64,000 nt of DNA from Neckera pumila (taxonomy: Eukaryota; Streptophyta; Bryopsida; Hypnales; Neckeraceae), in assembly GCA_963969595.1 (NCBI GenBank), contig OZ018410.1, positions 2,480,001 to 2,544,000 on the forward strand, written 5' to 3'. The notes beneath the pieces were generated by a model, which was not told the DNA's origin, did no database searches, and saw only the letters and a list, made by a program, of their open reading frames with translations. Numbering within the stretch: position 1 is the stretch's first letter; each line of letters begins with the position of its first letter. The position numbers were made by a program, and so were the translations under genes. Below, piece after piece: positions 18,147 to 30,859 of the stretch.

Positions 18147-19048
18147 ACGCCCTAAAAGACCATGGGTTTTGTTTGTCAAAAAACACTCAGAATTGCCATT
18201 TCTATTTCAAAGACACTTTTTTTTTTTTCATATTTAATTGTAAAATCTTGCACTAGACTGATGTACAAATGCATGGGAGAAATTTCAAAAACTTTGATCC
18301 TATAGATTGCAAGATATTTGCATTTCAAGTGAATAAGGTTTTTTGCACCTTGTATGACTAGGTTATAAGACTTTGAAACTTCTTAACTTATTCTTTTGCA
18401 TTGCAAAGTTTAAATTAAAATTTTATCATGAAGATTGAATTGAGAGTTTGGGAAAAAAATTCAAAGTAAGAAGAAGGGTTTTTTTATTGTTTAAAGTTTG
18501 TTAAGTAGAAGCAGACACAAGATGGAAGAAAAAACAAAATTGTTGATAGCTCTAAGATGGGATTGAAATGCACAAAATAAATCCCAACAATAAGATTGTT
18601 TTAGCAAGAAAAAAGTAAACATGTGGAACTTTTTTAGTTTTTAAATTGTAAAAATTGAATTAAAAAATGAATCTAATACATTATTTTTGAGAATTTCTAT
18701 GATTGCTTAGAAAACAAGATATTCCATAACTTTCAAATTACTAATATAAATAGAATGAACCAAGCTTTTGAAATAGGTTAAAATACGATCTATAAAAAAC
18801 AAAAAAATTAAAAATTTCCATTTCAAGATTTTGTGGATTTCTTTTGTTGCCTAAAGAGGTGAAATAGTACTAAGGATGGCATATCTTTTATTCCCAAGCA
18901 CCCATTGAAATAAAAGTTATATTCCTAAAAAAATAATGTGTTTCTCTATCTAAAGAAAAAATTTGAAAGATCAAGACAAAAATTGAGACCATGGAAGTCT
19001 ACCCAAAATCCATTCCCCCTCCTTATAGATAATGGTCCTTCAGGTATT
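18147..19048. mobile_element. Decayed TTAA-type element
   Basis: The left end CCCTAAAAGACCATGG and right end ATGGTCCTTCAGGTATTTAA are diverged inverted termini of the CCCCTAAAGGACC family. The interior resembles the element at 16.3-17.4 kb. A second copy appears to abut at 19050. Confidence 0.4.
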
Positions 19049-20005
19049 TAATCCCTATAGGACCAAACTTCATCTTTTGGCAATATAGTGATTTTAGACA
19101 GCCCACTTCAAACTGTTATTTTTTTTTCTTTGAAATTTTCACACAACTTGGGGACGAGTTTTTTCTTTAAGACCTTGTAATTTTTAGAACTTTTGACTAC
19201 ATGGTTAAAAAGTTATTGCATAATATATAGTTTTTTTGCTTGGTCGGGCAGTCCAAGCAACTTAAAAATCAATTTTTTCAAAAATAAAAATTTGAAATTT
19301 GTTTTTTAGATTTATACATATTTGAAAAGCTTTGAATCATTCCCTTTTGATCAATGAGATGATAGTTATGAGGAGTTTTAGTTTGCGGGTAGTTATGGAT
19401 TCTCTATTCTAAAATAAACGTTGAAGTCTTTTATTTTACTCAATTTTCAATAGTTTTTGAAATAAATAAAATTATAGAATGTAGATTGTCTATACAACCA
19501 TTGGAGATTGGAATTATTCAATTCCATTACTAAATTCTAAACATTTTAGTATTTTGAATCATTCTCTACTTCTTTCTACTTACTATTTTTTTCCTATATA
19601 TGTTGTACAACTCCAAATGATTTTTCAATCATGTAGTCAACTTGCCTTGAAGAATGAATCCAAAGAAGTACCACCATTTGAGACATTTTTTCATACAAAT
19701 GTAACCTTAGAGCAGCCCCACTCTTATACATTGAAGCAATATTCAAAACGTTGTGCACCATTGATATTGTCATTGACCAAAAGATCAACGATGCAGAACG
19801 TTTAGAGTGTGGCTTCAACGTGTTGCAGTGCGTAATCCACACAATGGGAATTTCTGAAAATTTTCTACATCTTCTCAAACCAGTACAGTACAAGATACTA
19901 TGTGTCCAAATTTTATTTTTTTTCTAAAATTTGAAACTTGTACTAGAAATGGCAATTTGGAGTGTTTTTGGTGAAAACATAGTCAATGAATTTTAGAGAT
20001 TAAAG
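19049..20005. mobile_element. Decayed dispersed repeat related to 30.4 and 62.7 kb
   Basis: It begins TTAATCCCTATAGGACCAAAC. Its interior (for example ACTACATGGTTAAAAAGTTA) is shared with 30.41-30.70 kb, and its distal half with 62.69-63.26 kb. No coding capacity. The right boundary is a guess. Confidence 0.4.
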
Positions 20006-21334
20006 AATTTCAACCTTCTAATGTGAAAGAATTTATGTAATAGAATAAGAATAATCCATGAATATGAAATATTGGTACATACATGCACTATTCAATTATT
20101 CACTATTCACTATTTGTATTTTATTTGTTTGCTTGTTTTGTTCAGTTATTGTGGTAAAATTTAGAATTTTTTTAAATGCTATAACATAAGAATGTCCTTG
20201 CTACCATTAAAGCCCTTAGAAAGAAGAAGTACAGAAAATACAATTTATACCAATGTTAAGACTCTTTAAGAAGAACATATTGATTTTTTTTTAAGTTGTA
20301 AAACAAAAATACATATATTAGAAAAAAAAGTCTACATAAGGGTTTAGAATGGATTAGTTTACATGGTGAATGAGAGTATTTCTATTTTAGAAAGATGTCA
20401 AAATGTAGATACTCATGTTTGTAGTTTGATAAATTCTAATTTGTTTAAAAGATATGAAAATAATACTTATAAAAAAACATTAATAAAAATTATATACAAT
20501 AAACATAGAAATAGTCATTGGAAGGTGAATTTCACACTAGTAGAAATATGGTTGGTATAGACTTAGCTTAATTTAAGACCCACAATGGGTCTACGTGGAC
20601 CACATATAATTCTACTAGTATTACCACAAAGATTGGCTTTTCATAGTGAAGACCAAAATACATAGAAAGGAAGTTCACCACACAATACTAAAATTTATTA
20701 AAAAATTGGTCATAAAATTTTTTAAATAAAAAAAATGAGATTCAGTATAAACTAAGATTTTGCATTTTCAAAGTTGTCGCAACTATATACATTAGTGGAA
20801 AATATATTCATCAGACCAAATGTGGGTCTTACAGCTCGGTCTAACCAAACATAAATATTACTAGTAATAAGTCATAAAGATTCATACTAGTAAGTTTGAT
20901 ATTTTGTTTATTTGTTTATTGTGGCACTTCATATTTTTGTCACTATCATTGAATAAAAGATGTATTTGGTATTGTTGCAAGCCCTCGGGGAGAATGTATG
21001 CGTGCAACACAGTTTCATACCATTCCAATTTCTTTGCCTTGGATAGAGACTAGAGGTTTGAAAAGTTTTCAACAAACTTCACTATATGGTTTGGTTTTGC
21101 CATTGAACATTACAAAAAATAGAAAAACAGACAACAAAAGATTTCTTGCAAACATTTCAATTATATTTTGGAGAAAGACGTATGTTTCAAATTTTTATTA
21201 CCGGATTTAATACAAGATTGATTTTTGTAATTGATTCTTTCAATGATTAAAAAAAGACAAGGTAGAGTTATATATTTTGTTTGTTGTTTTCTAGTCCCCA
21301 AAGAACCATTGTCTTTTTAGTAGAAATTATGATT
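20006..21334. other. AT-rich spacer
   Basis: No gene seen. Two stretches near 20.55 and 20.82 kb share words such as GGGTCT and TACTAG, suggesting an old duplication. Confidence 0.5.
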
Positions 21335-21784
21335 TCAATCTTTGGTAGTAACTTGATTTCAATCTTTGATTTGGTTTTATGAAACTTCTTATTAAAATAA
21401 AACAACAAATTGTCTTTATGGGAGTATAATTTAATTTCAAACAGTGACTAGCATGGTCCAACAGTTATGCTACCAAATTAAAAACAAATGAGCACGGGTA
21501 GTCCAAAATTTTATTAAAACTCAGTTTTTTAAAATGCAATATATTCTGGAGTATACTTTATCAATCTTTGGTAGTAACTATGATTTCAATCTTTGGTTTG
21601 GTTTTATGAAACTTCTTATTAAAATAAAACAACAAATTATCTTTATGGGAATATAATTTGATTTCAAACAGTGACTGGTCCAACAGTTATGCTACCAAAT
21701 TAAAAACAAATGAGCATGGGTAGTCCAAACTTTTATAAAAACTCTATTTTTTAAAATGCAATATATTCTAGAATATACTTTATC
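21335..21784. repeat. 226-bp tandem duplication
   Basis: 21335-21560 and 21561-21784 are direct head-to-tail copies differing by scattered substitutions and small indels (for example AGCATGG lost from the second copy). They are non-coding. Confidence 0.9.
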
Positions 21785-23690
21785 TAGATGAAAAGAAATG
21801 GTTCATTTCATTTGGATTACTGGTATGAAAATAATGAAGAATCTTGTATTGAAGGCAATGAGTGAGCATCTTCCTAAAAAATAAATGCATACACATGATT
21901 CATCTTTGAGTTGAATTTTCACAATTTTCTACCCAAAAGGGTCCATGAGGTACAAATTATTTTCTAGAACAATCTCAACATTAGGACTGATGTGTAACAA
22001 TTCCATCCTAGAGCTATTAAGTCCATATAGGTAGTCCTAATTTCTTATGTGAGAAGATGTAATATAAAATACAACTTAGAATAATAGTTTATGAAAATTT
22101 TAAACCAAAAATTATAAAACATAATCCATAGATCTAAGGATCATATCCATATTGTTGAATCTATTGACTAATAGAAATTCACACTAAAAAAATCCATTTT
22201 AGATTATGGTTTTGTGTTAAAACAATTATATTTAAAAAAAAGGTAGATTTAACACAAAAAACTTTGTTAATAAAATTTTAAGTAAAAATTCAAAATTTCT
22301 TCCAAAACTAATTCAAATTGAATATTTGTAATTTTCACATCATTTTTTGTTCTTTAAAATTAAAAATTTCAGCTCTAATTATAGTGATTCCAAAAGAATT
22401 TAATTTAATTTATTTACTAAAGTTGTTTTTGAAGGATCATTTTTTGAATTAGAAAAGTTACTTCTTGAGGTAAAATATACTGGTATCCTTTGAATTATAG
22501 AATATTTACAAAGCAAAGTCTTCGACAATCTATAGAATACACGAGTAGAGAAATAATACAAAAATCTTTTAAAAATGGATGAAAACACAATTTCATGTGC
22601 TTGTGTGTCTTTGTTATAACTTGAATTGCTAAAATCTTACATCTATGTATTAGAGTTCTTCAAAATTCTTCCACTTATTTCTGCTCTTGACTAGTATGAG
22701 ATCCTTTAGTTGGATATGCAACAACAGGATCTTTTTGTAGCCACATTTGCACTAAAATCAGTGGTTTGAGAGTGGTTTTTGATAATTTCATAATAACCAA
22801 ACTTCAGAGGTGAATAGAGTCAATATAAAAATGATAAATTAAAGGCTAAATTGATTGCAACTTTTACACAATGTTTTTTATGATTGTGGCAATGACAAAG
22901 GACATACTAGTAGAGAATGGAAGGCTCCTTGAAAACTTTTCAATCATATTATAGAAACATGATGTTTGAAAGTTTTCAATTAGTTTCATTATAAAAATGA
23001 TTTGTGTCATTGAATATCACAAAAATTAAAATCTAGTAGAAGATAAAAGATTCTTTAGAAACTTTTCAACCTCATCATACAAAAATTATCATATGGTCAA
23101 GAAATAGAGTTTGTGGTCAAACCTTCCTACTAGAATTGGTTGAATATACTTTCATTCAATTTCAACCTATTAATGAGTGAATGATATTGAATTGTATATT
23201 ATTTTTATTATATTTTAAAAAAATAATGATAATTGAAAAATTAATCAGATTTGAACCAAAAATGCATTAGTGTAGATGGGAAGTGTTTGCAATGTAATTA
23301 GAATCTCTAAAAAAAGATTTTCATATTTGTAGTTTTATAAACTTTGAACTCACTGTACAATATAAATTTATTTATTTTCAAAGCATTTTTGTTCTCAAAT
23401 CATTTCAAAAATTTCAAAAATTAACATGATCATAAACTTGATTATAAGTATATATTTGCACAATTCATTGTAAAATCAAAAACCTTAAATTTGAGCTCTC
23501 AACTGGGAACACCTTGCTTATTGGGGGGAAGTGTGCAAATGGATTTATTGGCTGTATTTTTTGGACAAAGACTATAGCATCAATTCTTTGGTTTCTGAGT
23601 TTAAGTTTCCAAGTCCTACCTACAACCGCATTCACACTGCACAACGTAGTTAGTTTTGGGTTGGAATAGAGATGTGGGGTCCGACCAATC
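21785..23690. other. AT-rich spacer
   Basis: No gene, terminal repeat or array recognised. Confidence 0.5.
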
Positions 23691-25374
23691 AATAAATTAA
23701 TATTGAATATTGTTTACCTAGGACAAAGCCTCACGATTACACCATTTCAATTGAAACTTTAAGTACAATAACTTAGAGCATTGCCACCAATCTCAATACC
23801 AAGCCTTGGCAACGCCATTCCAGGCTTGCTATGCTTGCACAAGGAAAAATGGGTCCGCACAAACACCATGCCATGTTAAAAGTTGTGTCGTTCGTCCTGT
23901 CACTTCTACATATGTTTGGCAACCGAGGGCCTTTGTAGCAGGCAATATTACATCCCATATTATACTCATGCCAACTTGATCAACTTTGACTATGGTCTTA
24001 GTAGACGAAGTGAAAACTAGTGAGAGGTCTGAGAGTTGTTGGTGTCGAGTATGGGGCTTGAGTGCATTGCCACTTCTTCATGCCGTGGTCCAATTTTGTG
24101 GAACTAATGACGATGCTCTTAGACTATCATAAACTTTCATGCATGAGCTCAACCTCCGAGCACTTGGGATGCAAAGGAGGCTTGCTTGCCGTGTGTGCAA
24201 TTGTGCATCCAGGACCCACCCTGGAAAAGTAACATTGCCTAAAAAGGGCAAATGGAAAGCAAAGTAACTGAAATGATACTCCCATAGATTACTTTTTAAA
24301 TTTAGATTTATTTCTGGATTGAAAACACTTGGGATTGACTGGAAACTCGATGTTGACCTGCCCTTATAAGCGTCATCCAAACTGAAGTGGGAATCCTACT
24401 CGCGGTGTGAAACGGATCATTTGCTGTCTCTCCAGAATCAGTTATATTGCGAATGTCCACCCAGATTAGAAAGAGCAGCATTTGGTGGGTCAGTCAGCCG
24501 GTCCTGAATCCCTGTCCCTCGTCGAAGCTAGCCAGTCTAGCCAGGGAGCCACCACATCCTGCCAAGTGTACCCCACAGCCTGCCAACTCAGCAAATTTCT
24601 CGTAGGGGGGTGGCGGAAGAAATTGAAAAAATGGAATCAAAATAAGATAGAAAGCCCGCCCTATTTTATCCAAACCCATTATTTTTTCACTCCCTCACCA
24701 ACGAAGTTAAGGACGGCTGCCACCCCCACGACCCCTTTGTCCCACTGAGAGCTGAAATACCACTCCTAAGGGAACTTCTGTGAAACGCCATCAACTACGC
24801 CTATTCTTTAATCTTTTTTCCAAAACCACCATACCAACTATTTGAAATTCAACACTTTGGACTAGAATCGTGCTAAATCATCCAATCAAATATTTTTCAT
24901 TCCTTCAAACCAACTTACTTCATCTGCATTCGGCTCCAAAAGATCGTAGTTGATTGCAACTTCAAGGTAAACTAGGAGAGGCAACCATTCCTGATCGATG
25001 CCCCATTGTGGCCATGTATGCTGTTGTCTTTCCGTGAAGGAGGAGAAGACAAGTGATTAATTAGGGCATGGTTCCCGAGGCAGTTGTGGTACATTAGGAT
25101 TGCCTCCAAGACTCTCAATATTGCAATCAACCCTTGGTGGATTTTGCAACCGGACCTTGGTTGGAAATAGGAAAGTCATTATGACTAGATTGGGTCAAAT
25201 AGAATCTTCAACCAAAAAATTCATAGTAAATATGTTTTGAGAAATAAAATTCTGAAAAATTATGGAAACCTTTCTAACTCTATTTTTGCACCCAGAAAAA
25301 TTTTCTTACTGAAGAAATCTGCCCGTAGATATGCGTAATTCCTCAAGTGATCGGAAATGGGTTGCCTCCCCTAC
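23691..25374. other. Moderate-GC intergenic region upstream of NCED
   Basis: GC content rises towards the NCED gene. No frame here is convincingly coding. The stretch around 24.86-24.99 kb shares wording (GAATCGTGCT, CCAAAAGATC) with the duplicated segment at 25.4-25.5 kb. Confidence 0.45.
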
Positions 25375-25575
25375 CCCATTCCAGACCAAATGGGAGCAAG
25401 CTAAGTCCATTGTAGGCTAGAAAATGTTAATGGTGCAAATTTTAGAACTTGAATCGTGCTCCATTTGATTTCAACTCCAAAAGATCACAGTTGATGGCTA
25501 ATCTAAGGTAAAGTACCCATTCCAGACCAAATGGGAGCAAGCCAAGTCCCTTGTGGACTAAATTAAGTTAATGGT
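25375..25575. repeat. Direct repeat, two copies 141 bp apart
   Basis: A 60-base segment starting CCCATTCCAGACCAAATGGG at 25375 recurs at 25516 with a handful of mismatches. Each copy itself contains the short inverted pair CCCATT/AATGGG. It lies about 1 kb upstream of the NCED start codon. Confidence 0.8.
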
Positions 25576-25685
25576 ATACTTGAATAAATTCTAATTGGTC
25601 CAACAAAACACGGAGGTGAGTAAAAGGGCGTCAATGAGGAAGGTGCGGCCCCCCTTCCGGAAGAAGGCAAGACGCATCGGAAAAC

Positions 25686-25693
25686 CACGTGTC
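25686..25693 (+). promoter_or_regulatory. ABRE/G-box CACGTGTC upstream of NCED
   Basis: CACGTGTC fits the abscisic acid response element core (ACGTGTC) bound by bZIP factors. It lies about 860 bases upstream of the NCED start codon. ABA feedback on NCED genes is known in plants; function here is inferred. Confidence 0.4.
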
Positions 25694-25942
25694 GGTCAGC
25701 GAGGCGTCAAGGCCCAAGGCCCTTCCCAAAGCAAAAAGGCTGTTCAGTGCTGTACTGTACACACTCTGGACAGCGCAGCTTGTCGTGGGTTCTGTTGCCT
25801 ACAAAACCCCACAGCTATGGCGGCCTCTCCCGATACAGGCAGCAACCTCTCTTAAGTTATTAGTCTCTCTCGACTCTTTATTAGAAGTCGCTACCTTATC
25901 AGAAGCATCTCCATTCATTCCTCCACCTCCCGTGTCAAGTTA

Positions 25943-25948
25943 CATGCA
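25943..25948 (+). promoter_or_regulatory. RY motif CATGCA
   Basis: B3-factor (ABI3/FUS3-type) recognition core. A second, longer copy (GCATGCATGC) lies at 26181-26190. Both fall in the NCED promoter or leader; such short motifs also occur by chance. Confidence 0.3.
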
Positions 25949-25966
25949 TTCCTCTTTCATCACTCC

Positions 25967-26548
25967 ATCTAAATACTCACTCCACTTTGGCTGTAGATTT
26001 GAGAAAATTGAGTTCATGCACCATATAGAGACGACGGTTACGTACGATGTCGCCACCTCCAGTAGAACTCTTCGCTCTCGTAGTCTTATTAGAGATTGAT
26101 CTCAAGAATCTCTTCGTGTACTAGCTGTTATCAGACATTTTGGGTACCTGGGATTCATTCGCTTTCATTGAGTGTGGAGTGCATGCATGCAAGTGTGTGT
26201 TGATTCGATCGTGTCCATGTACGTAGTGCCGGTGGGTCATGATTTGGAGGTTGTCAATGGGTTGGAGCGGAATGGAGGCGAATTCGGAGATTGAGTGGCA
26301 TTTCTGTGAATGTTGACGCCGAGAGGTGAAACCGGCGATTGCGCGACGTGCAAGCAGTCAAGAATTGGGTAGTGGCGAACACCAGTCCGAAGTATTTATC
26401 AAATTTGCGTGAATTTGGACGACTCAAGAAGCTCGGGATCCAAAACTGTAGTTGTGGTGGTGGTTTTGTAACATTAAGCGAATCAAGCAGTGTAGGAAAC
26501 GGTTCTGTTTTGGACAATTCGTTGGGAAACGCAATCATTTGTAAGTTC
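25967..26548 (+). promoter_or_regulatory. Probable core promoter and long 5' leader of NCED
   Basis: TCTAAATACT near 25969 is a weak TATA-like sequence. The stretch to the start codon has several short upstream ATGs (for example at 26016) that would give small upstream frames. Transcription start is not determined. Confidence 0.3.
26181..26190 (+). promoter_or_regulatory. Double RY motif GCATGCATGC
   Basis: Overlapping CATGCA motifs on both strands, about 360 bases upstream of the NCED start codon. Confidence 0.3.
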
Positions 26549-28297
26549 ATGGCTTGTGTAGCGAAATTAGGAAGTAGCAGCAGCAGCCGGTTGAGCAGCA
26601 ATAGCCAGGCTTTCGTCGGGGATCGCCGTGTTCGTGAAAGTCGCCACTGCGGGCAGGCAGTGTCGGGTCGCAGAGTCACAGAATTGCCCAAACTCTTTCT
26701 GGAGAATCCGCGAACGACGACCACTTCGACGTCGTCGTCATCGTCGCGAGAGAGATGGCACCCGAAGCCGCTAAACCTCGCGCAGAAGCTGGCGGACAAG
26801 GTGATCGCCGCCGTGGAGCGCAACTTGCATTGGGCCGAGCATGAGCCTCTCCCCTCCACCGTGGATCCCTTGGTGCAACTAGAAGGCAACTTCTCCCCCG
26901 TGGAGGAATCCCCGGCGTGTCACGACTTGGAAGTGGAAGGATCGCTCCCAGAATGCTTAGAAGGCGTTTACGTCCGCAACGGGCCGAATCCGCACTTCTT
27001 CCCAACGGGTCGTCACCACCTCTTCGACGGCGACGGCATGCTGCACGCCGTGACTTTCCGCAACGGCTCCGTCAGCTATGCGTGCCGCTACACGAGAACC
27101 TACCGCTTCATTGAGGAGGATCGGCACGGGCGCTCGTTCTTTCCCAAGCCTATCGGGGAGCTTCACGGGTATGGCGGCGTGGCGCGCCTGCTTGTGCACT
27201 ACACGCGGGCGCTTTGCGGGATCCTGGACGCCTCCCAAGGAATGGGAATGGCGAATGCAGGCTTGGTTTACTTCAACAAGCGCTTGCTCGCGATTTCGGA
27301 GGACGATTTGCCCGTGGAGGTGCGGCTTACAGATGATGACGATATTGAGACGGTGGGGCGGTATGATTTCCACGGCCAGCTGAAGCATTCCATGATCGCG
27401 CACCCGAAGATTGATCCCCACACGGGCGAGCTTTTTAGTCTTAGTTACAATGTCCTGTCCGCGCCGTATTTGAAGTATTTGATCTTCGGCGCGGACGGGG
27501 AGAAGAAAGCGGAGGTTCCGATCACATTACCCGAAGCCGCCATGACGCACGACTTCGCCATCACGGAGAATTTCGTGGTGATCCCCGATCAGCAGATCGT
27601 GTTCCGGTTGAAGGAGATGTTGACGGGAGGCTCCCCGGTGGTGCTGGATCCCAAGAAGACGCCGCGGTTTGGCGTGATGCCCAAGTACGCGAACACGGAA
27701 GCCGAGCTTCAGTGGATTGAAGTGCCCGATTGCTTTTTTTTCCATTTGTACAACGCCTGGGAGGACGGCGACGAGGTCGTCGTTATCGGATCCTCCATGA
27801 CGCCGGCCGACATTATTTTCAAAACGTCGGAGGTGCCGCGCGCGCTCCTCACGGAGGTGAGGTTGAACCGCATCACGGGGAAGGCGAGCAAGCGCGAGCT
27901 TTCGAGCTTGAACTTAGAAGTGGGGAAAATGAATCCCAATCTCGTCGGCGTGAAGACCCGATTTATGTACCTCGCCATCGTGGAGCCATGGCCGAAGGTA
28001 TCTGGGATCGCCAAAGTGGACTTGCAAACGGGGGAAGTGGTTGCAAGGTACAACTACGGCGCGCGTCGCTTCGGCGGGGAGCCGGTGTTCGTGCCGCGCA
28101 CCGCAGACGCCGCGGAAGACGACGGTTACTTGCTCGCGTTTTGCCATGACGAAGAGTCGGGGCTCTCGGAGCTTCTGGTTTTGGACGCGGCGTCGCCGGC
28201 GCTCGCGCCCGTCGCGTCCGTCAAGCTGCCGTCGCGCGTCCCGTACGGGTTCCATGGGGCATTCATCCCTGCCGAAGATTTGCTACTGTCCAAGTAA
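26549..28297 (+). CDS. NCED: 9-cis-epoxycarotenoid dioxygenase (NCED), plastid
   Basis: Cleaves 9-cis-violaxanthin or 9'-cis-neoxanthin at the 11,12 bond to xanthoxin, the committed step of abscisic acid synthesis, on plastid membranes. 582 residues in one exon, as is usual for NCEDs. The ATG at 26549 is the first in this open frame (the frame is open from 26339 but has no earlier ATG). Residues 1-65 are rich in Ser, Thr and Arg and fit a chloroplast transit peptide, followed by an amphipathic helix ([18 protein letters not shown], 75-92) like the membrane-binding helix of maize VP14. The seven-bladed propeller core follows. The four iron-ligand histidines are present: H285 (AHPKID), H334 (MTHDF), H399 (FFHLYNAW) and H569 (YGFHGAF). 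Very GC-rich third positions compared with the flanks. Intact and probably functional. Confidence 0.96.
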   Translation: MACVAKLGSSSSSRLSSNSQAFVGDRRVRESRHCGQAVSGRRVTELPKLFLENPRTTTTSTSSSSSRERWHPKPLNLAQKLADKVIAAVERNLHWAEHEPLPSTVDPLVQLEGNFSPVEESPACHDLEVEGSLPECLEGVYVRNGPNPHFFPTGRHHLFDGDGMLHAVTFRNGSVSYACRYTRTYRFIEEDRHGRSFFPKPIGELHGYGGVARLLVHYTRALCGILDASQGMGMANAGLVYFNKRLLAISEDDLPVEVRLTDDDDIETVGRYDFHGQLKHSMIAHPKIDPHTGELFSLSYNVLSAPYLKYLIFGADGEKKAEVPITLPEAAMTHDFAITENFVVIPDQQIVFRLKEMLTGGSPVVLDPKKTPRFGVMPKYANTEAELQWIEVPDCFFFHLYNAWEDGDEVVVIGSSMTPADIIFKTSEVPRALLTEVRLNRITGKASKRELSSLNLEVGKMNPNLVGVKTRFMYLAIVEPWPKVSGIAKVDLQTGEVVARYNYGARRFGGEPVFVPRTADAAEDDGYLLAFCHDEESGLSELLVLDAASPALAPVASVKLPSRVPYGFHGAFIPAEDLLLSK

Positions 28298-30410
28298 ACT
28301 TATAGATGTTCAGAAGCGACCATCGCGACGAATTTTACAGATTTTACAGAGTCTTTCGTTGCGGCCTTAACGCGATAGATTTTACCAAATTTTCAGAGTC
28401 TTCCGTTGCGACGCTATCGTTGCGTACGAGAAGGTCGCAGTTCGACGGTGGCGAGCATTGCTGATCGACTGCGACGGTGCTGGAATCATGGCACCTTGTT
28501 GATTATTCTATATGTACATTCGTACCTTTTCGTTTTTTGGCAGTCCATGAAGTAGACAGCTTGTACATTTGTTATCAACTGACAGGAATTTATCACCTGT
28601 TCACCCTGCCCAGTGATATATAGCGGCGTCCGTTTGAGGTCTCTGCTGCCTCGCTTTTGCAGCCAGCATGACTCATATCCAGCACTGGATGTCAGTGCTA
28701 GAGATGTTGAGCAAGCTTTGCGCTGTCCTTTTTTGCTGGACCGCTGTAAGACTGGTGTAGTGTAGATTGTATACTTTGGGGGATCAACAGACCCTTGTGA
28801 AAAAAGAAAAAGAAAGTGTTCCAAAATCAATGTCAGCAATTTTTCACCATTGATAATGAAACTCTTATTATGACGGTTTACACCATGTCTCTGCTTCCAA
28901 TTTTGAGTGTCTTCCTTGTCTGCGATATGAATCGCGAGAGCTTTGCTAATTTTTCTGCATGTGTACTTGATCCGCAGCTGCTATAGAGAATGTCGAGCTG
29001 CAGTCGTTATATAACTACCTATTCTTTGACAATAGTCCATCTTAAAGCCAGGCTGCAAGTCTGCAACTGAAAGGCTTCATCCATCCTGGGCCAGCGGTAA
29101 CTACCGCTTTCAAAGCCGGTGACGTCTGAGGTAGATCGGTTACTCACTGATCGCCATCCGTCCTCTGCACATGAATGTTACCTCTGAGTCTTTTTTTTCG
29201 TTGCCATCTACAGCGGAAGGATATCCGCAAAATAACGTTGTGAAATTAGTTTAGATCGAATTTGTATCACTACGTATAAATTGCTTACGCACTTTCAAAA
29301 TGGGCGACCACTATTACTGACATTAGACAACTCCATTTCCATTCAAAGAGGTTGAGAACATGAATCCATCAGTAGGATCACCCATGATAAAGCCGTAAAT
29401 TTTTTTCGTACTACCCTCTACCGTTTGGCAGGGCAGCCTTCTCTGTCGAGCACATTCAACCCTCTTTATATTTGCACATTCCCTGTATGTCCTTTTGTGA
29501 ACCCATGTGAGAATGCATGTTTAAGTCCGCTTGTCCCCATTAGAAATAGTTGAGAGTACCACGGTTTTGACGTTTTGGAGAGGTTGCGATAAGTTTGGAT
29601 ACGGTTCCCGTCACAACGAACGTCTTCACGCCTGCGAAGGTTGGGTACTTGGTGAGAGGGACGAAGAGTCAATGGCTGCAGCATGTGCGTGGGGTCAGTA
29701 ATGAAAGCGTTTGAAACGAGACGGTCATCAGCGTCCTGGTACAGATGTGTAGGAAACTAGGAATCACCATCAGACCCGCGGCTATCACTCGGGCTGCATG
29801 AGTCGCATGGCAAGGGAATGCTAACCTCGTCGCCCACTGATTTCGGAAGCACAGCCCACCAAGAGGACAGAGGGACTGAGGGAGGCCCTTCCCACAATAA
29901 CTTACAGTCAGTAATATAGCTAATAAGTTAAGGAGTTCCTCAGGTGGGAGTGAGAAGGTACGTAATTGTGACGCTGACGTAATTGTCGCACAGAATGTGA
30001 TGGCCAGCGTTGTCTTCTTTGGAGCGGTTTTGGGCTCAAAATGGCAATATCCACAGCGTTCAGGACGAAAACTTTATGATGAATGACATTCATGAAAACG
30101 AATTTTTTGATGACTACCTCGGTGAAAGGGTCACGTCCTTTAAGGATTAACCCAAGCTTTCCATTTCATCTTCAGAAAAATCCAAGTATGTAAGAAAGAA
30201 CCTAAGTATCAAGGAGAATGTGCCTTCAAAAGTGACTACACTTCCTTGGATTAGCAGTCAGGATGATTTTTTCTTTGAGCCTCTATTCTTGGAAGCTTCA
30301 ACAATGTTCAAGAGACTCATGCTTCACTAGTAGTGTTAGAACGTTATCTCTAGGAAGAAGCTTGAGGCAAAGTGTTCAACATCTGAAATTTTCTATTATT
30401 ATTATTATAA
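28298..30410. other. NCED 3' flank and moderate-GC intergenic DNA
   Basis: The first 150 bases hold a degenerate direct repeat (CAGAGTCTTTCGTTGCG, then CAGAGTCTTCCGTTGCG) in the likely 3' UTR. No clear AATAAA was seen. The rest has no convincing gene. GC content is above background to about 30.0 kb, so unrecognised exons cannot be excluded. Confidence 0.4.
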
Positions 30411-30413
30411 TTA

Positions 30414-30709
30414 ACCCCTGAAGGACCAAACAATGTTTTTTGGCAACATAGCAATTTTGGGAGCTCACTACAAACGGAGTTTTTATTTTTTTTCTTTGAA
30501 AATTTCACAAAACATGTGCCCGAGGAGTAGCTTTAAGGTCCAACAATTTTCATAACTTTTGACTACACGGTTAAAAAGTTATTGCATGATATGTAACTTT
30601 CCGCTTTCGGCGGGCAGCCCGGGCAACTCAAAAAACTCCTTCAAAAATCACTTTTTTGAAAAATGAAAAAGTTGGAAGTGGTTCTAAGGAAACATTTAAG
30701 AGTGGAAAA
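30414..30709. mobile_element. TTAACCCC-type repeat fragment
   Basis: It begins TTAACCCCTGAAGGACCAA and shares its interior with 19.05-19.35 kb (ACTACACGGTTAAAAAGTTA, GGGCAGCCCGGGCAAC). It runs into the inverted repeat at 30710. Confidence 0.5.
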
Positions 30710-30859
30710 GTTTGAATCACTCCATTTTGTTTAATGAGGTGAGAGTTATTAAGAAATCCAGTTAGTAGGTAAGTTTGGAATCCAGAGACTCCATACCTAC
30801 CCACAAATTGGAATTCTTAATAACTCTCACCTCATTTAACAAAATGGAGTGATTCAAAC
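30710..30859. repeat. 150-bp inverted repeat (long hairpin)
   Basis: Arms 30710-30779 and 30790-30859 are close reverse complements with a 10-base centre; the outer 45 bases pair almost perfectly. It lies at the end of a repeat fragment, so it may be a folded-back repeat end. A transcript would form a hairpin of the length that plant Dicer enzymes can use. Confidence 0.85.

Noticed and set aside
26339..26548. Longer NCED protein starting at 26339
   Set aside because: The codon at 26339 is TTG, and there is no ATG in this frame before 26549. The shorter form starts with a good transit peptide and has normal NCED length.
26254..26889. Open frames on the minus strand over the NCED gene
   Set aside because: They mirror a GC-rich, highly constrained plus-strand gene and encode nothing recognisable.
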